Positions 24,274 to 32,564 of a stretch of DNA of 64,000 bases are shown piece after piece. A program made the translations under genes and the position numbers. How positions within the stretch are numbered: the stretch's first letter is position 1; each line of letters begins with the position of its first letter. Source of the stretch: Streptomyces sp. 1-11 (GTDB taxonomy: Bacteria; Actinomycetota; Actinomycetes; Streptomycetales; Streptomycetaceae); assembly GCF_007176755.1 (NCBI RefSeq), contig NZ_BJTV01000002.1:186655-250654 (forward strand), read 5' to 3'. The notes beneath the pieces were generated by a model, which had not been told where the DNA came from, ran no database searches, and was given only the letters and a program-made list of their open reading frames with translations.

Positions 24274-25040
24274 GCGGGCGTCAGTCCCTCTTCGGGGTCG
24301 AACTGGACCCCCTGACCATGGACGAGACGGTGGGGCGCTGCCTGGCCGCGGTGCGCGAGGGCCGGCAGCTGGAGATCGGGGTGGTCAACGCCGCGAAGCT
24401 GGTGAACATGCGGCGCGACAAGCGGCTCGCCGAGGCCGTGGCCGGCTGCGATCTCGTCCTGGCCGACGGACAGGCCGTGGTCTGGGCCGGCCGGATCCTG
24501 CGCGCCCCGCTGCCGGAGCGGGTGGCCGGCATCGACCTGTTCCTGCGGCTGCTGGCCGAGGCGGAGTCCGCGGGCATGAGCGTGTACTTCCTCGGCGCCC
24601 GCCAGGAGGTGCTGGAGCGGATGCTGGACCAGGTGGCCGGCCGCTTCCCCGGCCTGAAGGTGGCCGGCAGCCGGAACGGCTACTTCGACGACTCCGAGCA
24701 GCAGGCCGTCGCGGACGCGATCGCCCGCAGCGGGGCCCAGATGCTGTTCCTCGGCATGACCTCGCCCAAGAAGGAGATCTTCACCGCCGCGTACGGCGAG
24801 CGCACCGGCGCCCGTCTCGTGCACGGGGTCGGCGGCTCCTTCGACATCCTGGCCGGGGTCACCAGACGGGCCCCGGTCTCCTGGCAGCGGTGGGGCGTCG
24901 AGTGGCTCTACCGCGCGCTGCAGGAGCCGCGCCGGCTGGGCCGGCGCTACCTCACCACCAATGCTGCCTTCGTCCTCATGACGGCGCGCGAGTTCGTGCG
25001 GCTCACCCCGTCCCCCGCCTCCGCGAACAGGAGCAACTGA
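24270..25040 (+). CDS. WecG/TagA/CpsF-family glycosyltransferase
   Basis: This 256-residue protein has an ATG overlapping the preceding stop. GVVNAAKLVNMRRDKRLAEA followed by CDLVLADGQAVVWAGRIL is the family signature, with the active-site Asp in LADGQ. GMSVYFLGARQEVLERM and MLFLGMTSPKKEIF follow, and GVGGSFDILAGVTRRAPVSW closes the domain. Family members (WecG, TagA, CpsF/GT26) transfer N-acetylmannosamine or its uronic acid to a lipid-linked GlcNAc. That is consistent with the UDP-GlcNAc 2-epimerase and UDP-sugar dehydrogenase that follow directly. The C-terminus is amphipathic and probably membrane-associated. Translationally coupled to the dehydrogenase (TGATG). Confidence 0.92.
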   Translation: MSGRQSLFGVELDPLTMDETVGRCLAAVREGRQLEIGVVNAAKLVNMRRDKRLAEAVAGCDLVLADGQAVVWAGRILRAPLPERVAGIDLFLRLLAEAESAGMSVYFLGARQEVLERMLDQVAGRFPGLKVAGSRNGYFDDSEQQAVADAIARSGAQMLFLGMTSPKKEIFTAAYGERTGARLVHGVGGSFDILAGVTRRAPVSWQRWGVEWLYRALQEPRRLGRRYLTTNAAFVLMTAREFVRLTPSPASANRSN

Positions 25041-26299
25041 TGCGCGTCGTCGTGGTCGGACAGGGATACGTCGGCCTGCCGCTGGCCATCCGGGCCGCCG
25101 AGGTCGGTCACGAGGTGATCGGCTATGACGTGGACTCCCGGCGGATCAAGAGCCTCGCCGCCGGCGAGTCCTTCGTCGAGGACGTCTCCTCGGAGCGGAT
25201 CCGCGCCGCACTGGACAGCGGCACCTACCGCCCGAGCGACGCGGCCCGGGACTGCGGCGGCTTCGACGTCGCCGTGGTGACCGTGCCCACCCCGCTGCAC
25301 GAGGGCACCCCCGACCTGCGGTACATCAGGGAGTCCGCGGTCACCCTCGCCCGCTATCTGCGCCCCGGCGCCACCGTCGTGCTGGAGTCGACCACCTACC
25401 CCGGCACCACCCAGGAGCTGTTCGCCCCGATCCTGGAGGACGGCTCGGGCCTGACCGCGGGCCCCGACTTCCACCTCGGCTACAGCCCGGAGCGGATCGA
25501 CCCCGGAAACGCCGTCTGGGGCTTCAAGGAGACCCCGAAGGTCGTGTCCGGCGTCGACGCGGCCTCGCTGCAGGCCGTGCGCGACTTCTACGGGCAGCTC
25601 GTCGACACCACCGTGCCGGTGCGCTCCCCCAAGGAGGCCGAACTCGCCAAGCTGCTGGAGAACACGTTCCGGCACGTCAACATCGCGCTGGTCAACGAGA
25701 TCGCGATGTTCGCGCACCATCTGGACATCGACGTCTGGCAGGCCATCGACGCCGCCTCCACCAAGCCGTTCGGCTTCATGAAGTTCACCCCCGGGCCGGG
25801 CGTCGGCGGCCACTGCCTGCCGATCGACCCCTCGTACCTGTCCTGGCGGGTGCAGCGCGAACTCGGCCAGAGCTTCCGCTTCGTGGAGCTGGCCAACGAC
25901 ATCAACAACCACATGCCCGAGTACGTGGCACGGCGCATCAGCGAACTGTTCAACGAAAGACGCCGTTCCGTGAACGGCTCGAACATCCTGCTGCTGGGCC
26001 TCGCCTACAAGAAGAACACCGGCGACGCCCGCGAGTCGCCCGCCCTGCGCATCTCCCAGTTGCTGCTCGACATGGGGGCCCAGGTCAAGGCGGCCGACCC
26101 GCACGTGGTCGAGGACCTGCCGGTGGACACCCGGCTGGTGCGGGTCGAGCCGGTGCCGGAGGAACTGTCCGCCGCCGACGTGGTGGTGCTGCTCACCGAC
26201 CACGACAGCTTCGACTACGAACTCGTCGCCGAACACGCCCGTTTCGTACTCGACTGCCGTCGCCGGCTGTCGGCCGGGCCCACGATCGAGGTGCTCTGA
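25040..26299 (+). CDS. UDP-N-acetylhexosamine 6-dehydrogenase (nucleotide sugar dehydrogenase)
   Basis: This 419-residue protein overlaps the previous stop (TGATG). VVVGQGYVGLPLAIRAAEVG is the NAD-binding Rossmann motif. VLESTTYPGTTQEL, YSPERIDPGN and the central domain with LLENTFRHVNIALVNEIAMF follow. GPGVGGHCLPIDPSYL contains the catalytic cysteine, and LLGLAYKKNTGDARESPALR marks the C-terminal domain. The sequence resembles WbpA/WecC enzymes that oxidise UDP-GlcNAc or UDP-ManNAc to the uronic acid, rather than UDP-glucose dehydrogenase. With the 2-epimerase 3 bp downstream, it can make UDP-ManNAcA or feed the diacetamido route. Confidence 0.92.
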   Translation: MRVVVVGQGYVGLPLAIRAAEVGHEVIGYDVDSRRIKSLAAGESFVEDVSSERIRAALDSGTYRPSDAARDCGGFDVAVVTVPTPLHEGTPDLRYIRESAVTLARYLRPGATVVLESTTYPGTTQELFAPILEDGSGLTAGPDFHLGYSPERIDPGNAVWGFKETPKVVSGVDAASLQAVRDFYGQLVDTTVPVRSPKEAELAKLLENTFRHVNIALVNEIAMFAHHLDIDVWQAIDAASTKPFGFMKFTPGPGVGGHCLPIDPSYLSWRVQRELGQSFRFVELANDINNHMPEYVARRISELFNERRRSVNGSNILLLGLAYKKNTGDARESPALRISQLLLDMGAQVKAADPHVVEDLPVDTRLVRVEPVPEELSAADVVVLLTDHDSFDYELVAEHARFVLDCRRRLSAGPTIEVL

Positions 26300-26302
26300 A
26301 CC

Positions 26303-27418
26303 ATGCCCCGCATCGTCTGCGTCGCCGGCGCGCGACCCAACTACATGAAGATCAAACCGGTGATGGACGCCCTGGAGCGCCGGGGTGCCGAGGTGGTCCT
26401 CGTCCACACCGGCCAGCACTACGACCCGGCGATGAACGACGTGTTCTTCTCCGACCTCGGCATCCGGCCGCCCGACCACTTCCTCGGGGTCGGCTCCGGC
26501 ACCCACGCCGAGCAGACCGGACGCGTGATGACCGCGTTCGAGCCTCTGCTCGGCGAGCTGTCCCCGGACGTCGTCGTGGTGGTCGGGGACATCAACTCCA
26601 CCCTGGCCTGCGCCCTGGTCACCGCCAAGGCCGGCCCGCTGCTGGCCCATGTGGAGGCCGGACTGCGCAGCCGTGACTGGAGCATGCCGGAGGAGGTCAA
26701 CCGGGTCGCCACCGACCGCGTCAGCGACTACCTGCTGGCCCCCTCCCCCGACGCCGCCGCGAACCTGCGTGCCGAGGGGTACCGCGACGACCAGATCCAC
26801 CTGGTCGGCAACGTCATGATCGACACGCTGCTCGCCAACCTGGAGCGGGCCCGCGCCTCGGACGTCCTCGACCGGTACGGCCTGTCCAGGGGGGAGTACG
26901 GTCTGGTCACCCTGCACCGTCCCGCCAACGTGGACGACCCCGGCGTCCTCGCCGGGCTGCTGAAGGCACTCGGCGAGGTCGCCGGCCGCTGCCCGCTGCT
27001 GCTGCCGGTGCACCCCAGGGCCGCCGAACGGCTGGCCGCCCTCGGGGTCCCCGGGGGCGTCCGGCTGGTGCCGCCCGCCGGTTACCTGGACTTCATCGCG
27101 CTGCAGGACTCGGCCCGCCTCGTGCTGACCGACTCCGGCGGCGTGCAGGAGGAGACCACCGCGCTGGGCGTGCCCTGCGTGACCCTGCGGGACAACACCG
27201 AGCGGCCCGTCACCGTGGAGCAGGGCACCAACGTGCTGGCGGGCCGGGACCCGGCGCGCATCGTGTCCACCGTGAACCGGGTGCTGGACGATCCGCCCGC
27301 GCCGCGCCGGCCCGAACTGTGGGACGGCCGTGCGAGCGACCGCATCGCCGGCGTGCTGCTGGAGGGAGGACCCGCGGGCGGCCGGCCGAGGCCAACCGAC
27401 CGGACGTGCACCGTATGA
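26303..27418 (+). CDS. wecB: UDP-N-acetylglucosamine 2-epimerase (non-hydrolysing)
   Basis: This is a 371-residue GT-B-fold epimerase. The order of motifs is canonical: VAGARPNYMKIKPVMDAL, VHTGQHYDPAMND, LAHVEAGLRSRDWSMPEEVN with the catalytic Asp/Glu region, LVTLHRPANVDDP, and VLTDSGGVQEETTALGVPCV followed by LRDNTERPVTVEQGTN. It interconverts UDP-GlcNAc and UDP-ManNAc; close relatives (WbpI/WlbD) epimerise UDP-2,3-diacetamido-uronates, and the two cannot be separated by eye. It follows the dehydrogenase by 3 bp in the operon. Confidence 0.93.
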   Translation: MPRIVCVAGARPNYMKIKPVMDALERRGAEVVLVHTGQHYDPAMNDVFFSDLGIRPPDHFLGVGSGTHAEQTGRVMTAFEPLLGELSPDVVVVVGDINSTLACALVTAKAGPLLAHVEAGLRSRDWSMPEEVNRVATDRVSDYLLAPSPDAAANLRAEGYRDDQIHLVGNVMIDTLLANLERARASDVLDRYGLSRGEYGLVTLHRPANVDDPGVLAGLLKALGEVAGRCPLLLPVHPRAAERLAALGVPGGVRLVPPAGYLDFIALQDSARLVLTDSGGVQEETTALGVPCVTLRDNTERPVTVEQGTNVLAGRDPARIVSTVNRVLDDPPAPRRPELWDGRASDRIAGVLLEGGPAGGRPRPTDRTCTV

Positions 27419-27469
27419 TCCGCTCGCGACATATGCTCATCGGGGGTCGGGGCGTGAGGGGGGACCACC

Positions 27470-28297
27470 ATGGATCTCGCTGAGATCTTCCGGGTCATGC
27501 GCAGGCGCTGGTACGTGCTGCTGCCCGGACTGCTGCTGACCGCCGGCCTGGCGGTCGCCGTGGCGATGGTGGTTCCGGTCACCTACCAGTCGCAGAGCAC
27601 GGTGGCCCTGCTGAACTCCCAGAAGGCCACCGTGGCCTACGACGGCAATCCGTTCCTCAGCACCCAGACCTCGCTCACCGGCATGGCCGACAGCCTGGCC
27701 CGCAACCTGAACTCCGACGGCTCGGTGCGGGAACTGAAGTCCCGTGGCGCCACGGGCACGTTCGCGGCCAAGATCGCCGACAACGCGCAGGGGCCGCTCA
27801 TGTGGCTCACCGTCACCGGCACCGACAAGGCCGCCGTCCTGGAGTCGGACCGCGTCCTGACGGCGTTCGCCAAGGAGCGGCTTGACCAGTTCCAGAAGCA
27901 GCAGTCGGTCGCGCCGAAGGCCATGATCCGCATGACCACGATCGTGCCCCCGCAGAACCCGGTGGCGCAGACCAAGACCAGGCTTGAGTACCTGGTCATG
28001 GCCGGGGCCCTGGGCCTGGTGCTGAGCATGGGCGCCGCGTTCTACGTGGAGGCGCGCAAGAGGTCGCCGAAGCCCGGGCCGGAGCGCGAGGCCGCCCCCG
28101 TCCCCGCGGCCGTGACCCCGGTCGTGGAGGAGACGCTCACCATGCGGCGGCTGCCGCACTGGTCGCGGACCGCCGAGGACGGGTCCGCCGCCGCAGGAAC
28201 CACCGCGCCGCGGCCCGTAGTGGCCGGGGCGTCCGCCGCAGAGCCGCTCGACGAGGAGTCGACTCATGGACACCGCCCGCGCGCCGGAGACCGGTGA
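27470..28297 (+). CDS. Wzz-like chain-length determinant
   Basis: This 275-residue membrane protein starts at an ATG behind a G-rich ribosome site. A short cytoplasmic start (LAEIFRVMRRRWYVLLPGLL) leads into membrane helix 1. The extracytoplasmic domain of about 130 residues follows, then membrane helix 2 (LEYLVMAGALGLVLSMGAAF) and a cytoplasmic, Pro-rich, disordered tail. A P-Q-N-P-V-A motif just before helix 2 is the usual Wzz proline motif. There is no BY-kinase domain. It would set polymer length with the Wzy polymerase. Its 3' end overlaps the flippase gene by 32 bp. Its N-terminus resembles that of the Wzz-Wzy fusion (33457) and of the protein at 35565. Confidence 0.85.
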   Translation: MDLAEIFRVMRRRWYVLLPGLLLTAGLAVAVAMVVPVTYQSQSTVALLNSQKATVAYDGNPFLSTQTSLTGMADSLARNLNSDGSVRELKSRGATGTFAAKIADNAQGPLMWLTVTGTDKAAVLESDRVLTAFAKERLDQFQKQQSVAPKAMIRMTTIVPPQNPVAQTKTRLEYLVMAGALGLVLSMGAAFYVEARKRSPKPGPEREAAPVPAAVTPVVEETLTMRRLPHWSRTAEDGSAAAGTTAPRPVVAGASAAEPLDEESTHGHRPRAGDR

Positions 28298-29867
28298 GAC
28301 GAGCGACGGCCCCGCTCCTCCCGCTCCCGCACTCCCCGCTCTTCCCGGATCCGCCCCGCCCGACCCCACCGCGCCCCCTTCCGACGACCTCCGCCTGAAG
28401 GTCCGTTCGGCGGCCCGGTGGAGCCTGATCAACACCGTCGTGATGCGGCTGGGCAACTTCGCGACCGGCATCCTGCTGGCGCGGTTCGCCCTGGGCCCCG
28501 CGGAATGGGGCGTGTACGGCATCGCCCAGACCGTGCTGCTGGTCCTGCTGTCCGCGAACGAGCTGGGCGTGGGTCTGGCCATCGTGCGCTGGGAGGGGGA
28601 CGCGCGGCGCTTCGCGCCGACCGTGCTGACCCTCAGCACCCTCTCCAGCGGCCTGCTGTACGTGGCCCTGTTCGCGGCGGCGCCGACGGTGGCCGGTCTG
28701 ATCGGTTCGCCGGACGCCGTGGGCGTACTGCGGGTGATGTGCCTGTGCGTGGTGATCGACGGGGTGGCCCAGGTGCCCGGTGGCTTCCTCACCCGTGAGT
28801 TCGCCCAGGGCAAGCGGATGGTCATCGACGCCCTCAACTTCGTGACCGGCACCGCGGTGACGCTGCTGCTGGCCTTCGAGGGCTGGGGGGCGATGAGCTT
28901 CGCCTGGGGAGCGGTGGCGGGGAACCTGGTGACGCTGGTCGGCTGCGGGCTGGCGGCGCCGGGCACCCTGAAGTACGGCTGGGACACCGGCCAGGCGCGG
29001 GCGCTGCTGAGATTCGGGCTTCCGCTGGCGGGGGCGAGCATGCTGGCCCTCGCGGTGGTCAACGTCGACACCATGGTGGTGGGCGCGACGCTGGGCAACG
29101 TGTCCCTGGGCTTCTACGTGCTGGCCTTCAACATCTCCGGCTGGCCGGTGCGGATCATCTCCGAGGCCGCCCGCCGGGTCTCCTTCGCCGGCTTCTCCCG
29201 CCTGGCCGAGTCGCCGGGGGCGCTCGCCCAGGGCTTCAGCCGTGCCCTGGGCGTGCTGATCACCGCGACCGTACCGCTCTGCGTCCTGCTGGCCGCCCTC
29301 GCGGAGCCGGTCGTCCACCTGGTGTACGGCGGCCAGTGGACCCCGGCGGCCGCGGCACTGCCCTGGCTGATGGCCCTCGGCCTGATACGCATCGGCGGCG
29401 AACTCGCCTACGACTGCCTGGTCGCGATCGGCCAGCGCCGGTCGCTGTTCCTGGTGCAGGGGCTGTGGCTGGTGGCCCTCATCCCGGTGCTCGTCGTCGC
29501 CGCCCGCCTGAACGGCATCGTCGGAGTCTCGCAGGGCCATGTCGTGGTCGCCGCGGGCCTGGTGGTGCCCGTGTTCCTGATCGCCCTCGGCCGCGGCGGC
29601 ATCGGCGTCGGCCGGATCGCCAGGGCCTGCGCCTGGCCCTTCCTCGGCGGGGCCGTGATGACCGCGGTGGTGCTCGGTCTGCGGCACCCGCTCGGCGACG
29701 GCCGGCTCGCGCTCCTCGCCATCGGCACGATCGCCCTGGCCGCCTACACGCTGTGTGTACTGCCCAGCCGCGGCTTCCTGCGCGGCGCCGGCCGCGGTGA
29801 ACGACCCCACCGCGGCCGGCGCAGGCCGGCCGCACCGCTTCGGCCCGACCGACAGGACGTGGAATGA
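28266..29867 (+). CDS. Wzx-like polysaccharide flippase (MOP superfamily)
   Basis: This 533-residue protein starts at an ATG with GAGGAG at 7 nt, inside the end of the wzz gene. After a Pro-rich cytoplasmic N-terminus of about 40 residues come twelve or more membrane helices, beginning ARWSLINTVVMRLGNFATGI and LLARFALGPAEWGVYGIAQT, the usual first-helix signature of Wzx/RfbX-type oligosaccharide flippases. It would move lipid-linked repeat units across the membrane. The C-terminus is Arg-rich. The next gene starts in an ATGA overlap, so translation is coupled. Confidence 0.9.
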   Translation: MDTARAPETGETSDGPAPPAPALPALPGSAPPDPTAPPSDDLRLKVRSAARWSLINTVVMRLGNFATGILLARFALGPAEWGVYGIAQTVLLVLLSANELGVGLAIVRWEGDARRFAPTVLTLSTLSSGLLYVALFAAAPTVAGLIGSPDAVGVLRVMCLCVVIDGVAQVPGGFLTREFAQGKRMVIDALNFVTGTAVTLLLAFEGWGAMSFAWGAVAGNLVTLVGCGLAAPGTLKYGWDTGQARALLRFGLPLAGASMLALAVVNVDTMVVGATLGNVSLGFYVLAFNISGWPVRIISEAARRVSFAGFSRLAESPGALAQGFSRALGVLITATVPLCVLLAALAEPVVHLVYGGQWTPAAAALPWLMALGLIRIGGELAYDCLVAIGQRRSLFLVQGLWLVALIPVLVVAARLNGIVGVSQGHVVVAAGLVVPVFLIALGRGGIGVGRIARACAWPFLGGAVMTAVVLGLRHPLGDGRLALLAIGTIALAAYTLCVLPSRGFLRGAGRGERPHRGRRRPAAPLRPDRQDVE

Positions 29868-30982
29868 ACCCGATGTCACGGCGTATCAGCCAAGGCCTGC
29901 TCACCGGACCGCTGCTGGCGGCGTTACTCGCGGTCATGGCCGTGGCCTGTTCGGGATCGGACCGGGCCGCCTCGCCCCCGTGCCCGGACGACGCGCTGAC
30001 CTGCCCCACGGGCGCGTCCCCGGCGTCACCGGGCGCGGGACGGTCGACCACGGCCGGCGACGACTCCAGGACGGGCGCCTCCGCCCCGCCGTCCCCGGCC
30101 GGGAAACCCGCCGCGACGGCCGGTGCGCGGGGTACGACCAAGAAGCCCTCGGCCAGGGCCGCCTGCGCCTCGCCCGGAGCCTGCGGCTTCCCCGACACCC
30201 GTACCACCGGCCCGCGCATCCCCCTCACACCGCACAGCACGGGGGCGCTGACCGTCCGCACCGACGGGCTCGTCATCCGGGGCTGGGACATCACCGGCTC
30301 GCTCGACATCTACGCGAACGACGTCACCGTCATCGACACCAAGGTCACCTCGGACAACTGGTGGGGCATCAACCTGCGTCCGGGCTACCGCGGCCTGCGG
30401 GTGCTGCACTCCACGATCACCGCCGTGCCGGGCAAGGGGCCCGACAACGGCGGTGTGGACTACGCCGTGTCGAACATGGGCGGCAGCTCCATCGAGGTCG
30501 GATGGTGCGACGTCTCGGTGTTCGGCGACGCCCTGGCCATGGGGCAGGGCAACCTGCACGACAACTACGTGCACGACATCGCCCCGTTCATCAACCGGGA
30601 CGGCGAGTGGCAGCACACCAACGCGGTGATCAGCGGGGGCGGCAACACCGGGCAGCTGATCATCCGGCACAACACCCTGCTGAACCCGACGGGCCTCAAG
30701 CAGGGGGCCTCCGGGAGCATCGGCCTGTTCGCGGACACCGGGGTGGTCCGCAACGTCGTCGTCGACCACAACTGGCTGGCCGGCGGCGCCTACGCCCTCT
30801 ACGGGGGCGACAAGGGCGCCACCGGCATCAAGGTCACCGGCAACATCTTCTCCACGCAGTACCACCCCGCCTCCGGCGGCTACGGCGCGGTCGCCCACTG
30901 GAACGCGGGCGGCGCCGGGAACGTGTGGCGCGACAACCGGATGTCCGACGGCCGCCCGGTCCGACCCGAGCCGTCGCCGTGA
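29864..30982 (+). CDS. Secreted lipoprotein with right-handed beta-helix, contains a TTA codon
   Basis: This is a 372-residue protein. A signal peptide with hydrophobic LLTGPLLAALLAVMAVAC ends in a lipobox-like AVAC, so it should be a lipoprotein. A Ser/Pro/Ala linker (about residues 35-105) precedes a parallel beta-helix from about residue 120, with rungs such as GLVIRGWDITGSLDIYANDV and TVIDTKVTSDNWWGINLRPG, as in pectate-lyase-like proteins. Repeated W-x-N and G-N-I-F turns are typical. Residue 21 is encoded by TTA (29924-29926), the rare bldA-dependent codon, the only one I noticed in a gene of this window. A role in modifying or cutting the polysaccharide at the cell surface is inferred. 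Confidence 0.82.
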   Translation: MNPMSRRISQGLLTGPLLAALLAVMAVACSGSDRAASPPCPDDALTCPTGASPASPGAGRSTTAGDDSRTGASAPPSPAGKPAATAGARGTTKKPSARAACASPGACGFPDTRTTGPRIPLTPHSTGALTVRTDGLVIRGWDITGSLDIYANDVTVIDTKVTSDNWWGINLRPGYRGLRVLHSTITAVPGKGPDNGGVDYAVSNMGGSSIEVGWCDVSVFGDALAMGQGNLHDNYVHDIAPFINRDGEWQHTNAVISGGGNTGQLIIRHNTLLNPTGLKQGASGSIGLFADTGVVRNVVVDHNWLAGGAYALYGGDKGATGIKVTGNIFSTQYHPASGGYGAVAHWNAGGAGNVWRDNRMSDGRPVRPEPSP

Positions 30983-31010
30983 GCGGGGCGCCCTGCCGGG
31001 AGGCGATCAC

Positions 31011-31799
31011 ATGAGGCATCGTGTCGCACGGGCGCCCTGGGAGGTGCTCAAGGCGGCGTTCGGCTGGCTGGTGCTCTTCGAGGCCAGGAACAAGGTCGTG
31101 CTGGCCCCCTCCGCGGTGCGGCTGCGCCGGTTCGAGGACGCCGAGACCCGGCGGCTGGCCGCGGCCCTGCCGTCGCCGCCGACGGCGCTGGTCGCCACCG
31201 TGATCGCCACCCACCGGCGGCCCGAGGCGCTGCGCGCCGCGGTGCGCTCGGCCCTTGGGCAGACGGTGCGCGACCAGGTCGTCGTCGTGGTCGACGACGG
31301 CGCCGGACTGCCCGAACTCCCCGACGACGAGCGGCTGTCGGCCGTGTCGCTGGCGCGCAACACCGGCGTGGCGGGTGTCGTGCGCAACGTCGGCATCCGC
31401 CTCACCCGCTCGCGGTACGTGGCGTTCCTGGACGACGACAACCTCTGGGAACCCGACCATCTCGAAAGGGCGTTGGCGGTCCTGGAGTCGCCCGGCGGAC
31501 CCGACGGCGTCTACACGGCGCTGCGCCGGGTGCTGCCCGACGGCACCGAGAAGGACATCCTGTCGGTGCCCTGGGACCGCCGCCGCGCGGCTCGCGAGTC
31601 CTTCCTGGACACCAACGCCTTCGTCGCCCGCCGCACTCGCCGGCTGCTCTTCAGCCGCCTGCACCGGAGCCCGGAGGTGATGCCCCGCGAGGACTGGGAG
31701 CTGATCCACCGGTACGGCCGCAGGCACCGGGTGCGCCACGTGCCACACCCCACCGTCCGGTACCTGATGAACCCGGCCAGCTTCTACACCCAGTGGTGA
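31011..31799 (+). CDS. Glycosyltransferase family 2
   Basis: This 262-residue protein starts at an ATG with GGGAGG upstream. A GT-A domain begins at about residue 62 (ALVATVIATHRRPEALRAAV), with VVVVDDGAGLPELPDDER, ARNTGVAGVVRNVGIRLTRS, and the nucleotide-sugar D-x-D motif in AFLDDDNLWEPDHLE. The likely catalytic Glu-Asp lies in MPREDWELIHRYG. The first ~60 residues (APWEVLKAAFGWLVLFEARN) are an extra N-terminal helix that may attach to the membrane. It probably adds one sugar of the repeat unit; donor unknown. Confidence 0.88.
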   Translation: MRHRVARAPWEVLKAAFGWLVLFEARNKVVLAPSAVRLRRFEDAETRRLAAALPSPPTALVATVIATHRRPEALRAAVRSALGQTVRDQVVVVVDDGAGLPELPDDERLSAVSLARNTGVAGVVRNVGIRLTRSRYVAFLDDDNLWEPDHLERALAVLESPGGPDGVYTALRRVLPDGTEKDILSVPWDRRRAARESFLDTNAFVARRTRRLLFSRLHRSPEVMPREDWELIHRYGRRHRVRHVPHPTVRYLMNPASFYTQW

Positions 31800-31852
31800 C
31801 GGCCGGGCCGACGCCCGCTCCCCTTCCGATCCGATCACAGGTGGTTGATCCC

Positions 31853-32530
31853 ATGCCCCACTCCCGCGCCCTGAGGAACAGATTCGTCGACGCGCCCGGC
31901 TCGCTGGGCGAGAAGCTCCGCATCGCCCGCTGGGAGCGGCTGCGGCGCTGCTTCCCCGGCATCGAGGGCATGCGCGTCGTGGACCTGGGCGGTACGGCCG
32001 AGATGTGGCTGCGCGCGCCGGTGCGCGCCAAGCACGTCCACCTGATCAACCTGGAGGAGCATCCCGCCGAACTGCCCGACTGGATCACCGCGGAGGTCGC
32101 CGACGTCACCGATCCGGCGGTCGCCGCGGAACTCGCCGGAGCCGGCGGCTACGACCTGGTGTTCTCCAACTCGACCATCGAGCACGTGGGCGGCCACAGC
32201 CAGCGCCGGAAGTTCGTCGCGGCCGTCGAGCGGCTGGCGCCGCTGCACTGGATCCAGACGCCGTACCGCTACTTCCCCGTGGAGCCGCACTTCGTCGCGC
32301 CCGGCTTCCAGTTCCTGCCCCTGGGCGCCCGGGCGCGTCTGGTGCGGCACTGGCCGCTCGTCCACAGCCGCCCGGACAGCCCGGAGTCGGCGATGGACGC
32401 CGTGATCAACATCGAGCTGCTGACCCGGACCGAGATGCGCTACCTGTTCCCGGGGTCCGTGCTCCTGAGCGAACGCATGCTCGGCGCGACGAAGTCGCTC
32501 ATCGCCGTGCGGGCCGGGAACCCGCGCTGA
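31853..32530 (+). CDS. SAM-dependent methyltransferase (class I)
   Basis: This 225-residue protein starts at the ATG at 31853. MRVVDLGGTAEMWLRAPV is the motif I region, although the usual G-x-G-x-G is reduced to LGGTAEMW. HVHLINLEEHPAELPD gives the acidic residue binding the ribose of SAM, and YDLVFSNSTIEHVGGH is the methyltransferase-11 motif IV. IQTPYRYFPVEPHFVAPGFQ follows. It is last of the rightward operon and might O-methylate a sugar or the chain end. It is convergent with a glycosyltransferase gene, separated by a hairpin. Confidence 0.8.
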   Translation: MPHSRALRNRFVDAPGSLGEKLRIARWERLRRCFPGIEGMRVVDLGGTAEMWLRAPVRAKHVHLINLEEHPAELPDWITAEVADVTDPAVAAELAGAGGYDLVFSNSTIEHVGGHSQRRKFVAAVERLAPLHWIQTPYRYFPVEPHFVAPGFQFLPLGARARLVRHWPLVHSRPDSPESAMDAVINIELLTRTEMRYLFPGSVLLSERMLGATKSLIAVRAGNPR

Positions 32531-32536
32531 ACCGGC

Positions 32537-32564
32537 GTGAGCCGGATCCCGGCGTCCGGCTCAC
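32537..32564. terminator. Bidirectional hairpin terminator
   Basis: A perfect 9-bp stem GTGAGCCGG (32537-32545) / CCGGCTCAC (32556-32564) with a 10-nt loop ends the rightward operon. Its right arm overlaps the stop codon (32561-32563) of the convergent glycosyltransferase gene. Confidence 0.75.
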
